Assembly (NCBI GenBank): GCA_018894105.1
Contig: CM032129.1
Location: 31,451,468 to 31,515,467 of the forward strand
DNA from: Jacaranda mimosifolia
Taxonomy: Eukaryota; Streptophyta; Magnoliopsida; Lamiales; Bignoniaceae
DNA: 64,000 bases
Direction: 5' to 3'
Shown here: positions 38,541 to 50,410 of the stretch, piece after piece
Position numbering within the stretch: the first letter of the stretch is position 1
Layout of the letters: the number at the start of each line of letters is the position of its first letter
Position numbers and translations under genes: made by a program
The notes under the pieces: model-generated
Told to the model about the DNA's origin: nothing
Seen by the model: the letters and a program-made list of their open reading frames with translations, nothing else
Database searches by the model: none

Positions 38541-38712
38541 CACAAATATAGATACATACAGAGAGAGAAAAGTTGTACCTTTTTAACTTGGCAGCGCACT
38601 TACTGCATTACCTTCTCTCACTAAAAATTATAGACAAGCTTTTACTTGTATTATACATTATCATGTATTAATATACGTAAATATACATAAAATGTACGTA
38701 TGTATATACATA

Positions 38713-38713
38713 C

Positions 38714-38754
<41 letters not shown>
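38713..38754. repeat. (TA)n(TG)n microsatellite upstream of ARF3
   Basis: An alternating purine-pyrimidine run of about 42 bp, TA repeats then 12-13 TG repeats, about 300 bp upstream of the ARF3 start codon. Confidence 0.95.
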
Positions 38755-38971
38755 AAGTGGCTGAAGCAGCGGCTGCGGCGACGGAGGAAACAGCTACTTC
38801 TGTGATGTATCTCTGTGTGTGTGTGGCTGAGAGTGAGGGCCTATAGATATACCATCTGTATGTATTGGGGAGTGGGTGGTGGCTCTCTGTACAAAACTCC
38901 CTTTAATTTCGGGGGGATGTCGATTCTGTCCCCTTCCCATTCAACAAATCTCCCTTGTGTCCTTAATTTTA

Positions 38972-39421
38972 GGGCTTGTTTGTTTACAAACTCCTAATTC
39001 ATTTTTCAACTCCCAAAATTTAAATGAACAAACATTATATATTCCCCAATTTCACTCTTAAAATATAAAATTTATCCCAAAAAAATTCCTAATATTCAAA
39101 CTCTAAACACATTTTCCAAAGTTTCAATCAATTGTCTTATCATTACAAATATATACATATACTACCACTCATACAATCTATATATACACATATATAAATA
39201 ATTTAAAAATATTTATTTCACCCCACAAATCTAACAAAAAAGTTATTGATGTGACATCTTGTCCTCTCAAAATACAAATAAATAAATCATTTTTTTCCAA
39301 TTCATTCTCTATCTATCACTTAAAAAAATAAACAACCATTACATTCCCCAACCTTACTTCCCAAAATCCATTCTCCCAAAAAAATTTGAGAGAATGCCTC
39401 AATTCACATCTAAATAAAGCC
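38972..39421. mobile_element. Harbinger-like MITE, GGCTTGTTTG family
   Basis: Starts GGGCTTGTTTGTTTACAAAC and ends CACATCTAAATAAAGCC, flanked by TTA at 38969-38971 and 39422-39424. Related copies at 16793-17232, 7380-7685 and 4470-4875. Confidence 0.75.
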
Positions 39422-39639
39422 TTAACTTTATTTTCTTTATTTTCTTTTTTTTGGTTTACCTTTTTGTGTGGAGTCCAATGCTTGTACATATTTTAATCAA
39501 CTTGTTTGTTCACTCCAATAATGAGATAAGTTTGCTGATTTTAAGGTTTTGGTTCGGGGGATCAGTACTTGATATGAATCTAATTTTATATTCTTAATAG
39601 AGTGAATTATTTTCCTTTTATTATTCTAAAAATTTTAAA

Positions 39640-40208
39640 TCAATTCATATGTCACTAAAGTACAAGGATTCCAATGGAAAGGAATTGTGATTTTTTAATA
39701 TATTTTTTGACAGAATGAATGTTGAAAGTGATATTGAAGATATTGGAGAAAGTGAATGTTGTGTTGAAGAATGTAATAAATTTTTTATTATATTTTGAGG
39801 AATAGTTAAAAATTGATTTTGGAGAGTTTTGGCATATTTTTTTATGTTTTGAGATAAATATTTTTTTACTGTAATAGTCAAATTAATATTTTTTGGTTGG
39901 ATTTTTGGATTGAAAGTGGAATTAAGTATTTTTTATTGTTAGAATAATAATAAAACATATAATATATAATATGTATGTATATATTTAAAAGTGAGAAAAT
40001 TTTGGAGATAATGAAGGATAGAATAGGGTATTTTGAAAGAAAAAAAATATATACACACGCAAATTAAGAGTCCGTTCCGTTTGGCATCGAACTCCTGACC
40101 TCCCACATTATGTGGGAGACTTCTGCCGCTAGGCCATAGGCCATTTGGCAAAAAAATTATATATATATATATATTGTTTTATGAAAAACATAACCAAACA
40201 TTCCCTTA
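39640..40208. mobile_element. MITE remnant interrupted by a SINE
   Basis: Sequence like the GTTTGG/AAACATAACCAAACA families at both sides (ends AAAACATAACCAAACATTCCC near 40186-40206), with the SINE copy 40047-40150 inside. Confidence 0.45.
40047..40150 (-). mobile_element. tRNA-type SINE copy
   Basis: On the - strand: A box TGGCCTAGCGGCAGAAGT, TCCCACATAATGTGGGAGGT, B box AGGAGTTCGATGCC, TTGCGTGTGTATATATT tail. This is the best preserved A box in the window. Confidence 0.82.
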
Positions 40209-40804
40209 ATTAATTAGAAAATATAAAAGAACGAAATATAATAAATGTTATCCCCAATAAAAAATTCAAACTACCTAAATAGTTTTTAGAAAATTAATAT
40301 TGTAATATAATTTTTAGAATTTATAGGTGAGCACAAGCAATTGAAAAAAAAAAAAAAAGGAAGCTTCACCGCCTTATACATTCTTCCTTCTGAAAATAAA
40401 GAAATTTCTTCCAATTTAGGTTCATCGATCCTAATTTCAGACCATAGAGGTAGTATATGATTTATAGTCCGGAAAAGAATTACTTGAATATGTTAATAAT
40501 CAACTTTCTGACTCTTACTACAGTGTGCGTCTTTAAAGGAGCAACAATTATACAATTTCTTTTATTTGTTTAATTGCATGTTGTAAAAAATAAAAATAAA
40601 AATAAATGGGCTTTTCTTTTAATTTTATTTTATTATACAAAATTTTGTCTTATTTTTTTCTCTCAATATTTTTCTAGGGCACGTTTGTTTTTGTTTTCTG
40701 AATCCATTTTTATTTTATCCTAAAAACGAAAACAGAAAGCCATCAACTTTTTCCCCATTTTTACAAACATTTTCATTCTCAAAATATTATTGCAGACAAA
40801 CTTA

Positions 40805-41216
40805 TGACCTGTTTGGTTTTATTTCCAAAGCCATTTCTAGTTTCTAGCAATTTCTAAAAGTTGAAAAGTTAGTTATATATTTGAAATAGAAATAAAAATG
40901 TGTGTGGATGATTTGTTGAAAAGTAATGAATAAAATATGTATATAATTGAAAAGATAGTTGATTTACATTTTTTTATGTTTAAGAATATTTATTTTTCAA
41001 ATATATATTATTAATTTTAAAATGATAGTTGATACTTTATGTCAAATGAAATTTGAATTTGATTGATGTAATAATAGGATGATAGGGTGGGTTTTAAAAA
41101 GTTTCAAATTGAAAATAGGAATAATTTGGGTGAAAATATGGAGAAAGTGATAGTTTTTAATTTTTATTTTCAGATGAAAATGAAAAGGAGTTGTGGAAAT
41201 AAAACCAAACTGGCTG
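40805..41216. mobile_element. Harbinger-like MITE, GTTTGGTTTTATTTCC family
   Basis: Starts TGACCTGTTTGGTTTTATTT and ends GGAAATAAAACCAAACTGGC then TG, flanked by TTA at 40802-40804 and 41217-41219. A second, truncated related copy follows to about 41462. Confidence 0.8.
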
Positions 41217-41219
41217 TTA

Positions 41220-41462
41220 CACTCTCTATCAATTTTCATTTTTTATCACTTTTCATTTTTTCTACTCACATTTGCACGATTTTTAATATAAAAATATTAT
41301 ATTTTTCAAATACAACTCATATTCAACCCCACATAATAATTACATTTTAAACAAAACATCCAAACAACATTTCATTTTTAAAAATATTTTTACAACTAAT
41401 TTTTCACTATTTATTTTCACTAAAAAGTGAAAATACTTCCAGGAAACAAATCCAAATGGCCT
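41220..41462. mobile_element. Truncated MITE abutting 40805-41216
   Basis: Only the right end (TCCAGGAAACAAATCCAAAT then GGCC) is intact. The interior matches 48540-48712. Confidence 0.5.
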
Positions 41463-42002
41463 ACTAGTAACTCACCGATCAATCCTTATGCTGGAGTACT
41501 CTAGCAGATGATATTTAATTAGTTGGCGCATGTATTTTGTTACTATTCTGATTCAATTTAAATAATATTACTGACAAAGTTAGGTCGAATTTCTTTTAGC
41601 TGTCAAATTGTCAATATATGGATACAAGTCACGTTACCTCAATCTTTGTCTACCCAATTTTTGTATTGGCGACATAAATCTAGGGTTTTCAAATGGGACT
41701 TTAATTCTTATTTTAATTTCGCATGCGATATTTTGCTCAGAAAAACCCAACTGGCCACACACCACTGATGTTATCTTTTCTTTGGATCAATAAAGAGACT
41801 ACTTTTAGGGCTCTATTTTAGGGACCTAAAAATGGTCCCAAATTTTGGTTCTTTTTTTTTTTTCCCTTACCCTACACATCCTGCGAAATAAAATTCAATT
41901 AACTACACATGACATGATATTTATTGCATTCTGTGGTTGATCCCTTTTCAAGTCGACAAAATCTGATTAGTTATAATGGGTATCAACTATCAAGAATTCG
42001 TT

Positions 42003-42112
42003 GTTGAGTGGTCTGTGGCCCAACAGTATAAGTCTTTTATATAATATGAGAGGTCAGGAGTTCAAGTCCTAATGAATTCCTAATGTGCGTATGTATAAAT
42101 AAATAAATAAAT
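42003..42112 (+). mobile_element. tRNA-type SINE with 14-bp target-site duplication
   Basis: A-box region GGCCCAACAGTATAAGT, B box GAGTTCAAGTCC, TGTGCGTATGTATAAATAAA tail. Flanked by ATCAAGAATTCGTT (41989-42002) and ATCAAGAATCCGTT (42113-42126), 13 of 14 identical. This is the clearest evidence that the family is a SINE. Confidence 0.9.
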
Positions 42113-42139
42113 ATCAAGAATCCGTTTGGATATGTTTTA

Positions 42140-42815
42140 AAAGTCATTTTATGTCTTTTGCCATTTTCAAAAAGCTAAAAGTTCGAATGAGTTTAGGTTT
42201 GAAAATGAAATGTATTTGGATGTTGTTGTGTTTTTGTATTAAAAGTCGTAAAACTGATAATAGGGAAAAATATGGTGTGAAAATAGAGAAAGAGCGTAAA
42301 AGTGTGTTTGGAAAAATAATTTGAGAATGAAAATATCAGTAAAATTGTGAAAGATTTGGAATTGAATTTTCATGGCAGTGTAAATATGTATGGAAGGGAA
42401 GATTATGTGGTAATGAATGTGAATCTGTAGATAGTTGTCATAATATTGCAACTAAGAAGCTACTTCTAGGGAAAAATCAGCATATTTTGTCTAAATATTT
42501 GGCAATTGGAATGAAGAAGCTGATGGCTACCAAATTTGGCAAATAATATAGTGATAAGCAATTATCAGTTATTTGGGATCAAATTTGGTCAATGATTAAG
42601 GTTGGTTTTGATTCTGATATTCAAATTTGATTTGGAATTTGATGCATACATGATATATTGATTTGCAACTAGACATCGTTAGACTGGTTAATGTGGCTCT
42701 TTGCTAGAAAAAGAGTTCGTCAGAGCAAATATATTAACTGTAACTAAATTTACAAATAGCATTTTCCGGATACCTAGAGTGTGTCTAGTACGTACCAAGA
42801 AATATTGTGGCTTGA

Positions 42816-42849
<34 letters not shown>

Positions 42850-43807
42850 ATTTAATTAATCATGCAACTAGCACATTTAAGGCCTGTTTACTTTGAGGGA
42901 TGAGGCGGATTGGAATCCTGTAAAAAACCAAGGCCCGTCACTGTGCTAATTTTTTTATAGATGAGTCATCCCACCTTTAAGGTGGAATGGTTTTATCACT
43001 TGATTGACGTTGTAACTTTAAATAATTTCTAGTTGCGGCGCCAATCAAAAAATATAAAAATATTTAATATTTAATATTAAAAATATATTTATATTAAAAT
43101 ACTTAAACGAAAGACTGATATATATAATTTGGGTAAAGATGTATTGAAATGGAGAAAAATTAAATTTTTTATGCAAAATAGAAAAATATTTTAACTATGG
43201 GTACTTTAGTGTTTTATAATTCATATTTATGTAAGTATTCTCAGTACAATAATCCAATTTTATCATTCATATTATCACACAAAGTAAACATCCAATAAAA
43301 AATATAAAATTATCATAATCCTACTCTTTATTCCTCATTTCATCCTATCACCCCACATCCCATATTAAAAAGTAAACAAGGCCTTAGGGATATGATGTTC
43401 TTGAGATATTTTGTTGGGATGATTACATATAGGAGATATTCTACTGCAACTGAATCTACCAAGAATAGATTAGAATTCGTGTTGATTTAAGTCAAATAAA
43501 GTTACGCTGATAGGATCCGTGCTTATGCGGACTGTTTCGGTATTTAATATATTCACAGCTAAATATGAAAGTCCAAACATTGTGTAGCAGGAGGAGACAA
43601 TGTCACTATTACTGTTTTCTTCATTTTTTATTATTTTTTGATAAAATAAGAAGTCAAAGCAAATTGATCCTAACAAAAAAATAATGCAGACTACATATTT
43701 TGGTCAATATGTTCGAATGACAGCAAATATCCTACCAGGACAAGTCTGGGTGTAATCTTAATTTAGCCAGCAAGTAAAAAGTTACATAGGAGGAAAAATG
43801 GTAAAAT
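42140..43807. other. Gene-free stretch
   Basis: MITE-like words at 42120-42380, a (TA)n(TG)n run at 42816-42851 and a repeat with AGGCCTGTTTACTTTG/AAAGTAAACAAGGCCTTA ends at 42880-43386. No gene recognised. Confidence 0.45.
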
Positions 43808-44315
43808 AGAGCGGCACTGGGCAATATTTGAGAAATCGGATCAGTAATCGAATCGGTGGCCTTATTGGTGTCATAATTATATTTAATATTATATAAATAT
43901 ATTATAAATATAAAAAATGAATATATATATACATATCTATAAAGGAAAAAAAAATAAAAATTACCTAGTACCATGAAACTTTCTTCAAACTATACTTTAT
44001 AATAATATCTATACATCAATTTAAAATATCAACTTATAAAATAAGACTTGCTAGAAAATATCCTTATAGAATCCATTATAACTTATAAAAATAATAAACA
44101 CCAACTCAAATAACATAAAAGTTTCAAATATAAAAAATATTTATTTAATTAATTTTGTATTTTTTTATTTAAAAAAAACTAGAAATAGGTTTTTTTTTAA
44201 AAACCGATTTACATCAATTTTTTAAACAACTGATTTTATCTATCAAACCGGACCGAGACCTTGGCCGGTTCCCGATCAAACCAGTCGGTCCGGTTCAATT
44301 TTTTAATCATTGACA
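43808..44315. mobile_element. Inverted-repeat element with GGTCCGGTT words
   Basis: A left part with ATCGGATCAGTAATCGAATCGG and a right part with ACCAGTCGGTCCGGTTCAAT enclose AT-rich sequence. Ends not defined. Confidence 0.35.
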
Positions 44316-44520
44316 TTGGGTCTGAGTATTCTAACGAGAAGGTTAAGGAATCACACACGACTCTTTTAAAAAAAGAGTTGAATAATAATGAATATGGTCA
44401 CCCACACACTCATAGGACACTATTAATGCTTTTTTTTTTAAGAAAAAAATAAGGATTAATTCTTTTGGCATTTGTAGTATTGTTAATTAATGATCTCTAT
44501 TTAGACAAGGATTACATCTG

Positions 44521-44622
44521 CTCAGTGGCCTTTGATTTGATACCATAAGTTTTGTACATAAAGTGTGAGCTTACATATTCGAATTTATCATATTATTGAA
44601 ATGTGTGTGTATAAAAATTAAA
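44521..44622 (+). mobile_element. Degraded SINE copy
   Basis: CAGTGGCCTTTGATTTGATA, AAGTGTGAGC and GTGTGTGTATAAAAATTAAA keep the family order. Confidence 0.5.
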
Positions 44623-44647
44623 AAAGAGAAAAGGAATTAAATCCATT

Positions 44648-44830
44648 AATCCCTCAGATGAAAAGGTGGATAGCAATGTCGACTATTGCAAGGACAAGAG
44701 CTTTGACAGAAATGAACACAGGCAAGTCTTTATCAGAGCCATTCAATTGCGTGGCACACTCACGGAGCCCAGGTCTGCAGCTGGGGTACGCCTTAAGCAG
44801 GAAAACCCGGATATCCTTCTCATCCTATTA
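44648..44830 (+). pseudogene. Possible exon or captured gene fragment, unidentified
   Basis: About 180 bp with coding-like composition between AT-rich flanks. After a CCCTCAG acceptor-like sequence, one frame reads DEKVDSNVDYCKDKSFDRNE, then HRQVFIRAIQLRGTLTEPRS, then AAGVRLKQENPD, before dissolving into AT-rich DNA. I do not recognise the protein. No start codon context, partner exons or donor site were found, so a captured or decayed fragment is likelier than a gene. Confidence 0.3.
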
Positions 44831-45002
44831 TGTTGGGATGAGAAACTTCATACTATTTTCATTTATAATATATACAAAAGAAATAGATTTTAAACTCACA
44901 AATAATATATATATTTTTAATTTTCATCATTAGAAGGTCCACAAGAAATTAATTATCCGTAACTCTTATTTCTTAAGTCGTGCTTCCAATCCCTCACTCA
45001 TA

Positions 45003-45425
45003 CTGTAGGGGCGTGTTGGATATGGACTAATAGCTAATAGCGTGTTTAATTTGCAAGATAAAAAATACGGGTTGGCCTGGAAATGTTGCACGGCCAGCAC
45101 TGTAGAGCTAATTGGCCGTTATTGTTGTAACGGGTATCACACACCCTTTGGAATCCTTTGTTCTTAAATTGACAAATTTGCCCTTAAATTGAAGAAGCAA
45201 GAGGGGAAGGCGAGAATACATGTTTTCCTTCAAGGACAAAATAGTCTTCATAAATATAGTAGAGAGTATCAAACAATATTTATCATATTATGGAAGATTT
45301 CAATAGTGCTTACTTTATGTATCAATCTCCCATATAAAATAGAATGTTAGACACTATAATCTCACTCAATGAAACACTATTTCAATCTCATCTATTTTAT
45401 AAATTTCATATCAAATGTGCCCTAG
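45003..45425. mobile_element. TAGGG-ended MITE-like element
   Basis: TAGGGGCGTGTTGGATATGG at the left and ATATCAAATGTGCCCTA at the right form imperfect inverted ends. No matching 8-bp flank was seen. Related words at 1060-1260. Confidence 0.45.
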
Positions 45426-46060
45426 AGATAATTGATGACTATTTTATAGACACAAGAACAACGTGCCACGATATCAATATGTAAAATTTTTTAAAAACAA
45501 TAAAATATAAGAGCATAAAGGCATAAGCCCCTATAAAAAGCCCACCATAGTTTATCAAGATAGCATATTAAGTATACTTAAAATGGAGCACTTAAAGTGT
45601 AACCGGCTTAAGCCAATTAAGAATTCAACTAATATAAATATCAATTTTTACAGTAAAAAATACATTTGATGAATTATTTTTTAATTCGAGTTATTAATCC
45701 TATAGGAACGTATTTCTAGAGCATAAGCCCACTATTAACTTACTTTTGAAAAGGAATATCATTAATATGATTAAAGATATATCACAAGAAAGCAAAGCAC
45801 GGTTCACACGCGCCCTGACCAGACATCATTGATACAGTGAGACATTTTCTTCTTCATCACACTGACTGCAGACGGAGAAAAGTGATCATCTTCTGCTATG
45901 CAATTAATGGCGCTTTTAATAAATCTATTTAGGCCCCCTGTATTTACTTGATTTAGGCCGTAAAAAGTCCGGACTGCCCTCGTCTTCCATGCAAAAGGCT
46001 GCCATGTCCATTATAGTTCTTGTAGTAGGAGCTCCCACACGACTTTGAAGGCATTTGAGT

Positions 46061-46381
46061 TAGTGGTGTAAACGAGTCGAATTGACTCACGATCCTTACA
46101 AGTTGAGATAGAGTTGAATCGAGTTTGAACTCTAATTCGAGCCGTCTCTATCTAAGCGCGAGACTTGCGAGCCAGTATATAATTAAAATTTATTTTTTAT
46201 TTGATTAATAAATATATATTATATTATTATTTTTTTATCTTGAATTGAAATTTGAGCCTGCAGTTTTTTACAATTCATCTGTCAATTTGAGCTTTATTGA
46301 ACCGAGCTCGAACTTAAAACTTTAGTCTCGTCGAGCTCAAGCTCAAAAATTTTGCTCAATCTCGACTCGATTGCACCCCTA
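46061..46381. mobile_element. hAT-like MITE, family of 6880-7347
   Basis: Ends TAGTGGTGTAAACGAGTCGA and TCGACTCGATTGCACCCCTA. Flanked by ATTTGAGT (46053-46060) and ATTTAAGT (46382-46389), 7 of 8 identical. Confidence 0.82.
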
Positions 46382-46389
46382 ATTTAAGT

Positions 46390-46780
46390 GAGCTTAGAAA
46401 CTCTTCAAAACATTTTATAAGATGTTTGAGAGTTTATAAGATGTCAAAAAATATTTAATAATTAAAAAAAAAAAAGAGTTTATAAACTTCTAAAATAAGA
46501 TGTTAGGTTAGAAGTTTATAAGTTTTTTGTTAAAAAAAAAAAAGTTAGGAATTCCTAACTTATTTTTAAGATTTTAACAAACTCTCTTAATTTTAAGTAT
46601 ATTAATACGAAGTTGCCATTACTAACATCTTATAAGTTTCAAAATCTTATTTCATCCAAATATTTTAAAATTTTATTTTTTTAAAAAAATCTAACATCTT
46701 ATAAGTTCAAAAAACATCTTATGAGATATAAAAATCTATAAAACCTTTTGAATAAACTTAGCCAAACACCCTCTCTGTCT
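46390..46780. mobile_element. GGTGTTTGGCTAAA-family MITE
   Basis: Abuts the previous hAT element. Ends AATAAACTTAGCCAAACACCC. The interior TTATAAGATG/CATCTTATAA words are as in 32384-33151. The left end is degraded. Confidence 0.6.
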
Positions 46781-47287
46781 TAGATTTAATTTCCTTCATC
46801 AATTAATAAAACTTTTGGTAGTTTAACCTGAGATAAGGGTTCATATTTTTTTTCATTAATGGAGGGAAAAATGTGAAGAACCACATCAAAACGCTTATGA
46901 TTAATACTACATCTATTACCATATATAAAGATCAGCTCCGTCAATGCAATATCCAGTCAATATGCATATTTGGTGGCTTTTTCCTTTGAAGGATGAGAAA
47001 ATGTGTGTAACAACTTATAAATTATTTGAAAATCCTCATTTATTAGATAAATTTTTTAAAAATCAAATATCATCATATTTTTCATTTGAGCGGTTTGAAA
47101 AGAGGCACACAGTAGTTATTCCCACAAAAGACAATAATAATGATGATAGATTAGTTGCCAAACATGGGGCAATTATGTATAAATATTGTCCTGATTTAAT
47201 AAATGTGCCTCAAATGGTGAGAAAAGGCCACAACTTATAAATTATTTTAAAACTACCAACTTCTCTAATATTTTTTTTAAAAAAATT
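46781..47287. other. Gene-free stretch
   Basis: A 98-codon AT-rich frame lies at 46944-47240 but shows no family motif, and I do not call it a gene. Confidence 0.45.
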
Positions 47288-47406
47288 TTTTATACACACG
47301 CACATCAAAAGTCCATTAGGCTCGAACTACTGACCTTACATAAAACCCCTGACCTCCCATATTATGTAAAACACTTATACCGCTAGGTCACAAGTCACTC
47401 GACTAC
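47288..47406 (-). mobile_element. tRNA-type SINE copy with small internal duplication
   Basis: Inverted family order TATACACACGCACATC, GGCTCGAACTACTGACC, CTGACCTCCCATATTATGTA, ACCGCTAGGTCACAAGTCAC. The CTGACCT region is present twice (47330 and 47349). Confidence 0.75.
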
Positions 47407-47629
47407 CGACTTCTCTAATGTAATGTGCAACATACAAGGTATCATAAAATATACTTTTACATTATTTATTTATGATATTGTAAGTGAAATTCTAGTTTAA
47501 TTGAACTAATGGAGCTGAAGTCATCTTGTTTTCTTATATTGATAAATTTGGTTAAAAATAGTTTTAACTGTAAAGAAATGGATACTACTTAAAAATGATA
47601 GGACAAGTAAAGAGACAAGGATTGATGAG

Positions 47630-47870
47630 AAAATAGTTTGGCCTTTTTAGCTTTTTTGCAGCAGCCCTCGACTTTTTCGCGGGCTTTCACTGAACCCATT
47701 TCTGGCTTCTCTGCTGACGCTGGTGGGGTTCCGTTCTGATCACGACTAGCCACTGTTTCGCACTGTGGCCCCAAACCCTAACCACCACGACAACTCTGGC
47801 TCCTTATCTCAGCCTTCCGTCGTACTTTAATCACATCAAATACACGCTCCCCTAGGCTGCACCTATATAT
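47630..47870 (-). other. GC-richer island with telo-box, possible decayed gene start
   Basis: On the - strand a frame runs from about 47774 with no ATG (the first codon is TTG) through ETVASRDQNGTPPASAEKPE. It is preceded by GGTTAGGGTTTGG, the complement of a telo-box (AAACCCTAA) often found near plant gene starts. No complete gene could be built. Confidence 0.25.
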
Positions 47871-47897
47871 GCTCCAATAAAAAACAGAAAAACCAAG

Positions 47898-48712
47898 TGC
47901 CCGTTTGGTTTTGTTTTCGAACATTCTTTTTTATTTTCTTTTAAAAATAAAAGTAGAAGCCATCTATTTTTTTCCTATTTTCATAAATATTGCATTCTCA
48001 AAATATTGTCTAAAGCACACTATTATGCTCGCTCTCTATGTTTACTTTTCATTTTCTCTTACTAATATTTGCATGATTTTTAATACAAAATATTATGATA
48101 ATATTTAGAAATAAATTATATATTTTGAGATAATGGGTTTTGATAGTGGGATTGGGGAATTTAAAATTTGTGTTGGGAAATTTGATGTATGTTTGTTTAT
48201 ATTTTAGGAATAATTAAAAAATTATTTTGAAAAATTTTGGTATATTTGTTTATGTTTTAAGAGGAAATAAATTCTATTGCAGCAATTAAATCAATACTTT
48301 TTTATTGAATCTTGAAGGTGTAAATGGATTTTAGAAATAATTTTTTTATTATGATAATAGTAATAAAATATTGTGATATGTAAATATATGTATATTTAAA
48401 TGTCTGAGGTTTTGCGGTTTTTGTCACTTTAATTGCAGGGGTAATATGGACATTTGGCTAGCCATTTTGGGAGAAAATCACGGTGCATGTTTGGTTACAT
48501 TCTGCCAAACAAATTTGTTTTAACAAAATGCAACCAAACATAGCCTATATTTTTCAAATACAACTCATTTTCAACATTATATAATCATTACATTTTAAAC
48601 AAAACCTCCAAACAATATTTCAATTTCAAATTCAAATTTACAACTAACTTTTTACTATTTATTTTCACTAGAAAATAAAAATGCCTCCAAAAAATAAATC
48701 CAAATGAGCCCC
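47898..48712. mobile_element. Harbinger-like MITE with nested insertion
   Basis: Starts GCCCGTTTGGTTTTGTTTTC and ends AAATAAATCCAAATGAGCC. The middle, about 48118-48547, is foreign to the family and itself ends in CAACCAAACATAGCC. Confidence 0.55.
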
Positions 48713-49808
48713 AAAATGATGCTTTTAAAAAATTTACAATGCTTCAGTAAAACTTTTAGAAGAGAGGGTTTCTTTTCTTTTTTTTTAATAAATAATAAAA
48801 TATTTAGATAGATTCAATGCTGATCATCATTCATCATTAACATACCTTCGGATTCTATGAACATTTATAAAAATATTCATAAATCATTAACTAATAGAAA
48901 TCCTACGTAAATAAATGGAATCGAAAGTGTGACTTTTGTGGAGGCTTACTAATTCTTTATCAACTGCATCAATATCGTTTGGTTTGACGAGAGTTTAAAA
49001 ACATAAGTAAGCTATGAAAAATATCATACAAGTCAATAGTAGATGTGTAAATGAGTTGATCAAGCTTAGTATTTTGAGTTTGCGTTCAATGAGCTTTTTC
49101 TTAAATGCTCAAGCTCGTAAGCTCCGTATTAGTAGTTCGAGTTCGAATTCAGTTTAATAAAATATTTAATTATTAATATAAAATAATTATTTAATATTAA
49201 ATACAAAATATTTAAAAATAGAAAAAAAGAATTATTAGTTTATAATATATAATTATTTAATTAATATATAAAAATATTTAAAAATAAAAAAAAAGCTTAA
49301 CAATTAAATCAAGACTTGAACCATCGAACGCATTTCATTGTAATGCTCAAACTCGAAAAGCTCAATTTGAATTAAAAAAAAATCAAATTTAAATTGAACT
49401 ATAATCAAAATATTTAATAAAACTTATGAACCGACTCGATTAATCTTATTTGTTAGTAAATAGTACATTGATAAGCTGTGAGAAAGATGCAAAAACATAA
49501 GAAGTTGGGCAAAAGGAAGTAGAAGGGTCATTTTCTAACTAAAGGGTGTCGGCTCCTAAAAAGGGTAAAGCATCCCTCGATTTTTGTGCGCATCGTACGG
49601 TCAACAAGCTGCCAATCTTCTTCTTCAATAAATCTCCGACTCTATTGGTCCACTCTTGTTCGCATCTACCGACGGCCACGATTGCATGCGCATTGCATTT
49701 ACAGTGCACCTTCATAAATCACTTCTATAACATTTGATTTTGAATTGTTGAAATAAAATAAAAAAATATTATGAAAGTTTTATTCTATTTTGAAATTTTA
49801 TTTACATT
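48713..49808. other. Gene-free stretch
   Basis: A degraded GAGCTCGA-type repeat lies at 49040-49450 (related to the hAT family). A less AT-rich patch at 49545-49710 has a short frame beginning SAPKKGKASLDFCAH that I cannot assign. Confidence 0.45.
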
Positions 49809-50156
49809 CAGGCTTTGTTAGTTATATTTCCTCAAAAGAATATTATTTTGAAAAAATATAATCAAATATATCTCTATTTTTCTTTCAAAACGCGCATTCT
49901 CCAATATATATATACATACATACATATTATATATATATTATATTTATTATTATTTTAATATTAAAATAATCACCTAATTTCATTTTCACCCAAAAAATCT
50001 AATAAAAAAATATTGATTTGACTGCTACAGTAAAAAATGTCTCTCAAAAAACATAAACAAACATACTAAAAAATAACTTTTATATTTTTCAATAATTCAT
50101 TCTCCCAAAATATATAATAAAATCAAACAAAAAATATAACTAAACACAACCTCAAC
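49809..50156. mobile_element. MITE, GGCTTTGTTAG / AACTAAACACAACC family
   Basis: Inverted ends GGCTTTGTTAGTTATATTTC and AAAATATAACTAAACACAACC. Related to 33172-33491. Confidence 0.6.
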
Positions 50157-50410
50157 TTTTTAGTTTCAACATTTCTTTATTTAATTCTTTTTATATTACA
50201 TATACACGTCAACTGTTTTTTCCCAAATTCGTTTATGATAAATAAGCCCAATCTATCGTAAGATGAGTTGTTCTCCAGGCTTTGGGCTTATGGGCAAGCG
50301 GGCTGACCTGAAGTACGCCAATTATCACTCTATCATTTGATCGAATCTTGGCCCATTATTGTTCCATCGTTTGTTTGTCGTCTGTCAATGACGAGAAATA
50401 CACAAAATTA

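Noticed and set aside
40047..40150. SINE copies as true tRNA genes
   Set aside because: A and B boxes are present, but no cloverleaf with acceptor and anticodon arms can be formed, and a retroposon tail follows.
46944..47240. 98-codon frame
   Set aside because: No recognised domain, AT-rich codons, and repeats on both sides. Not strong enough for a gene call.
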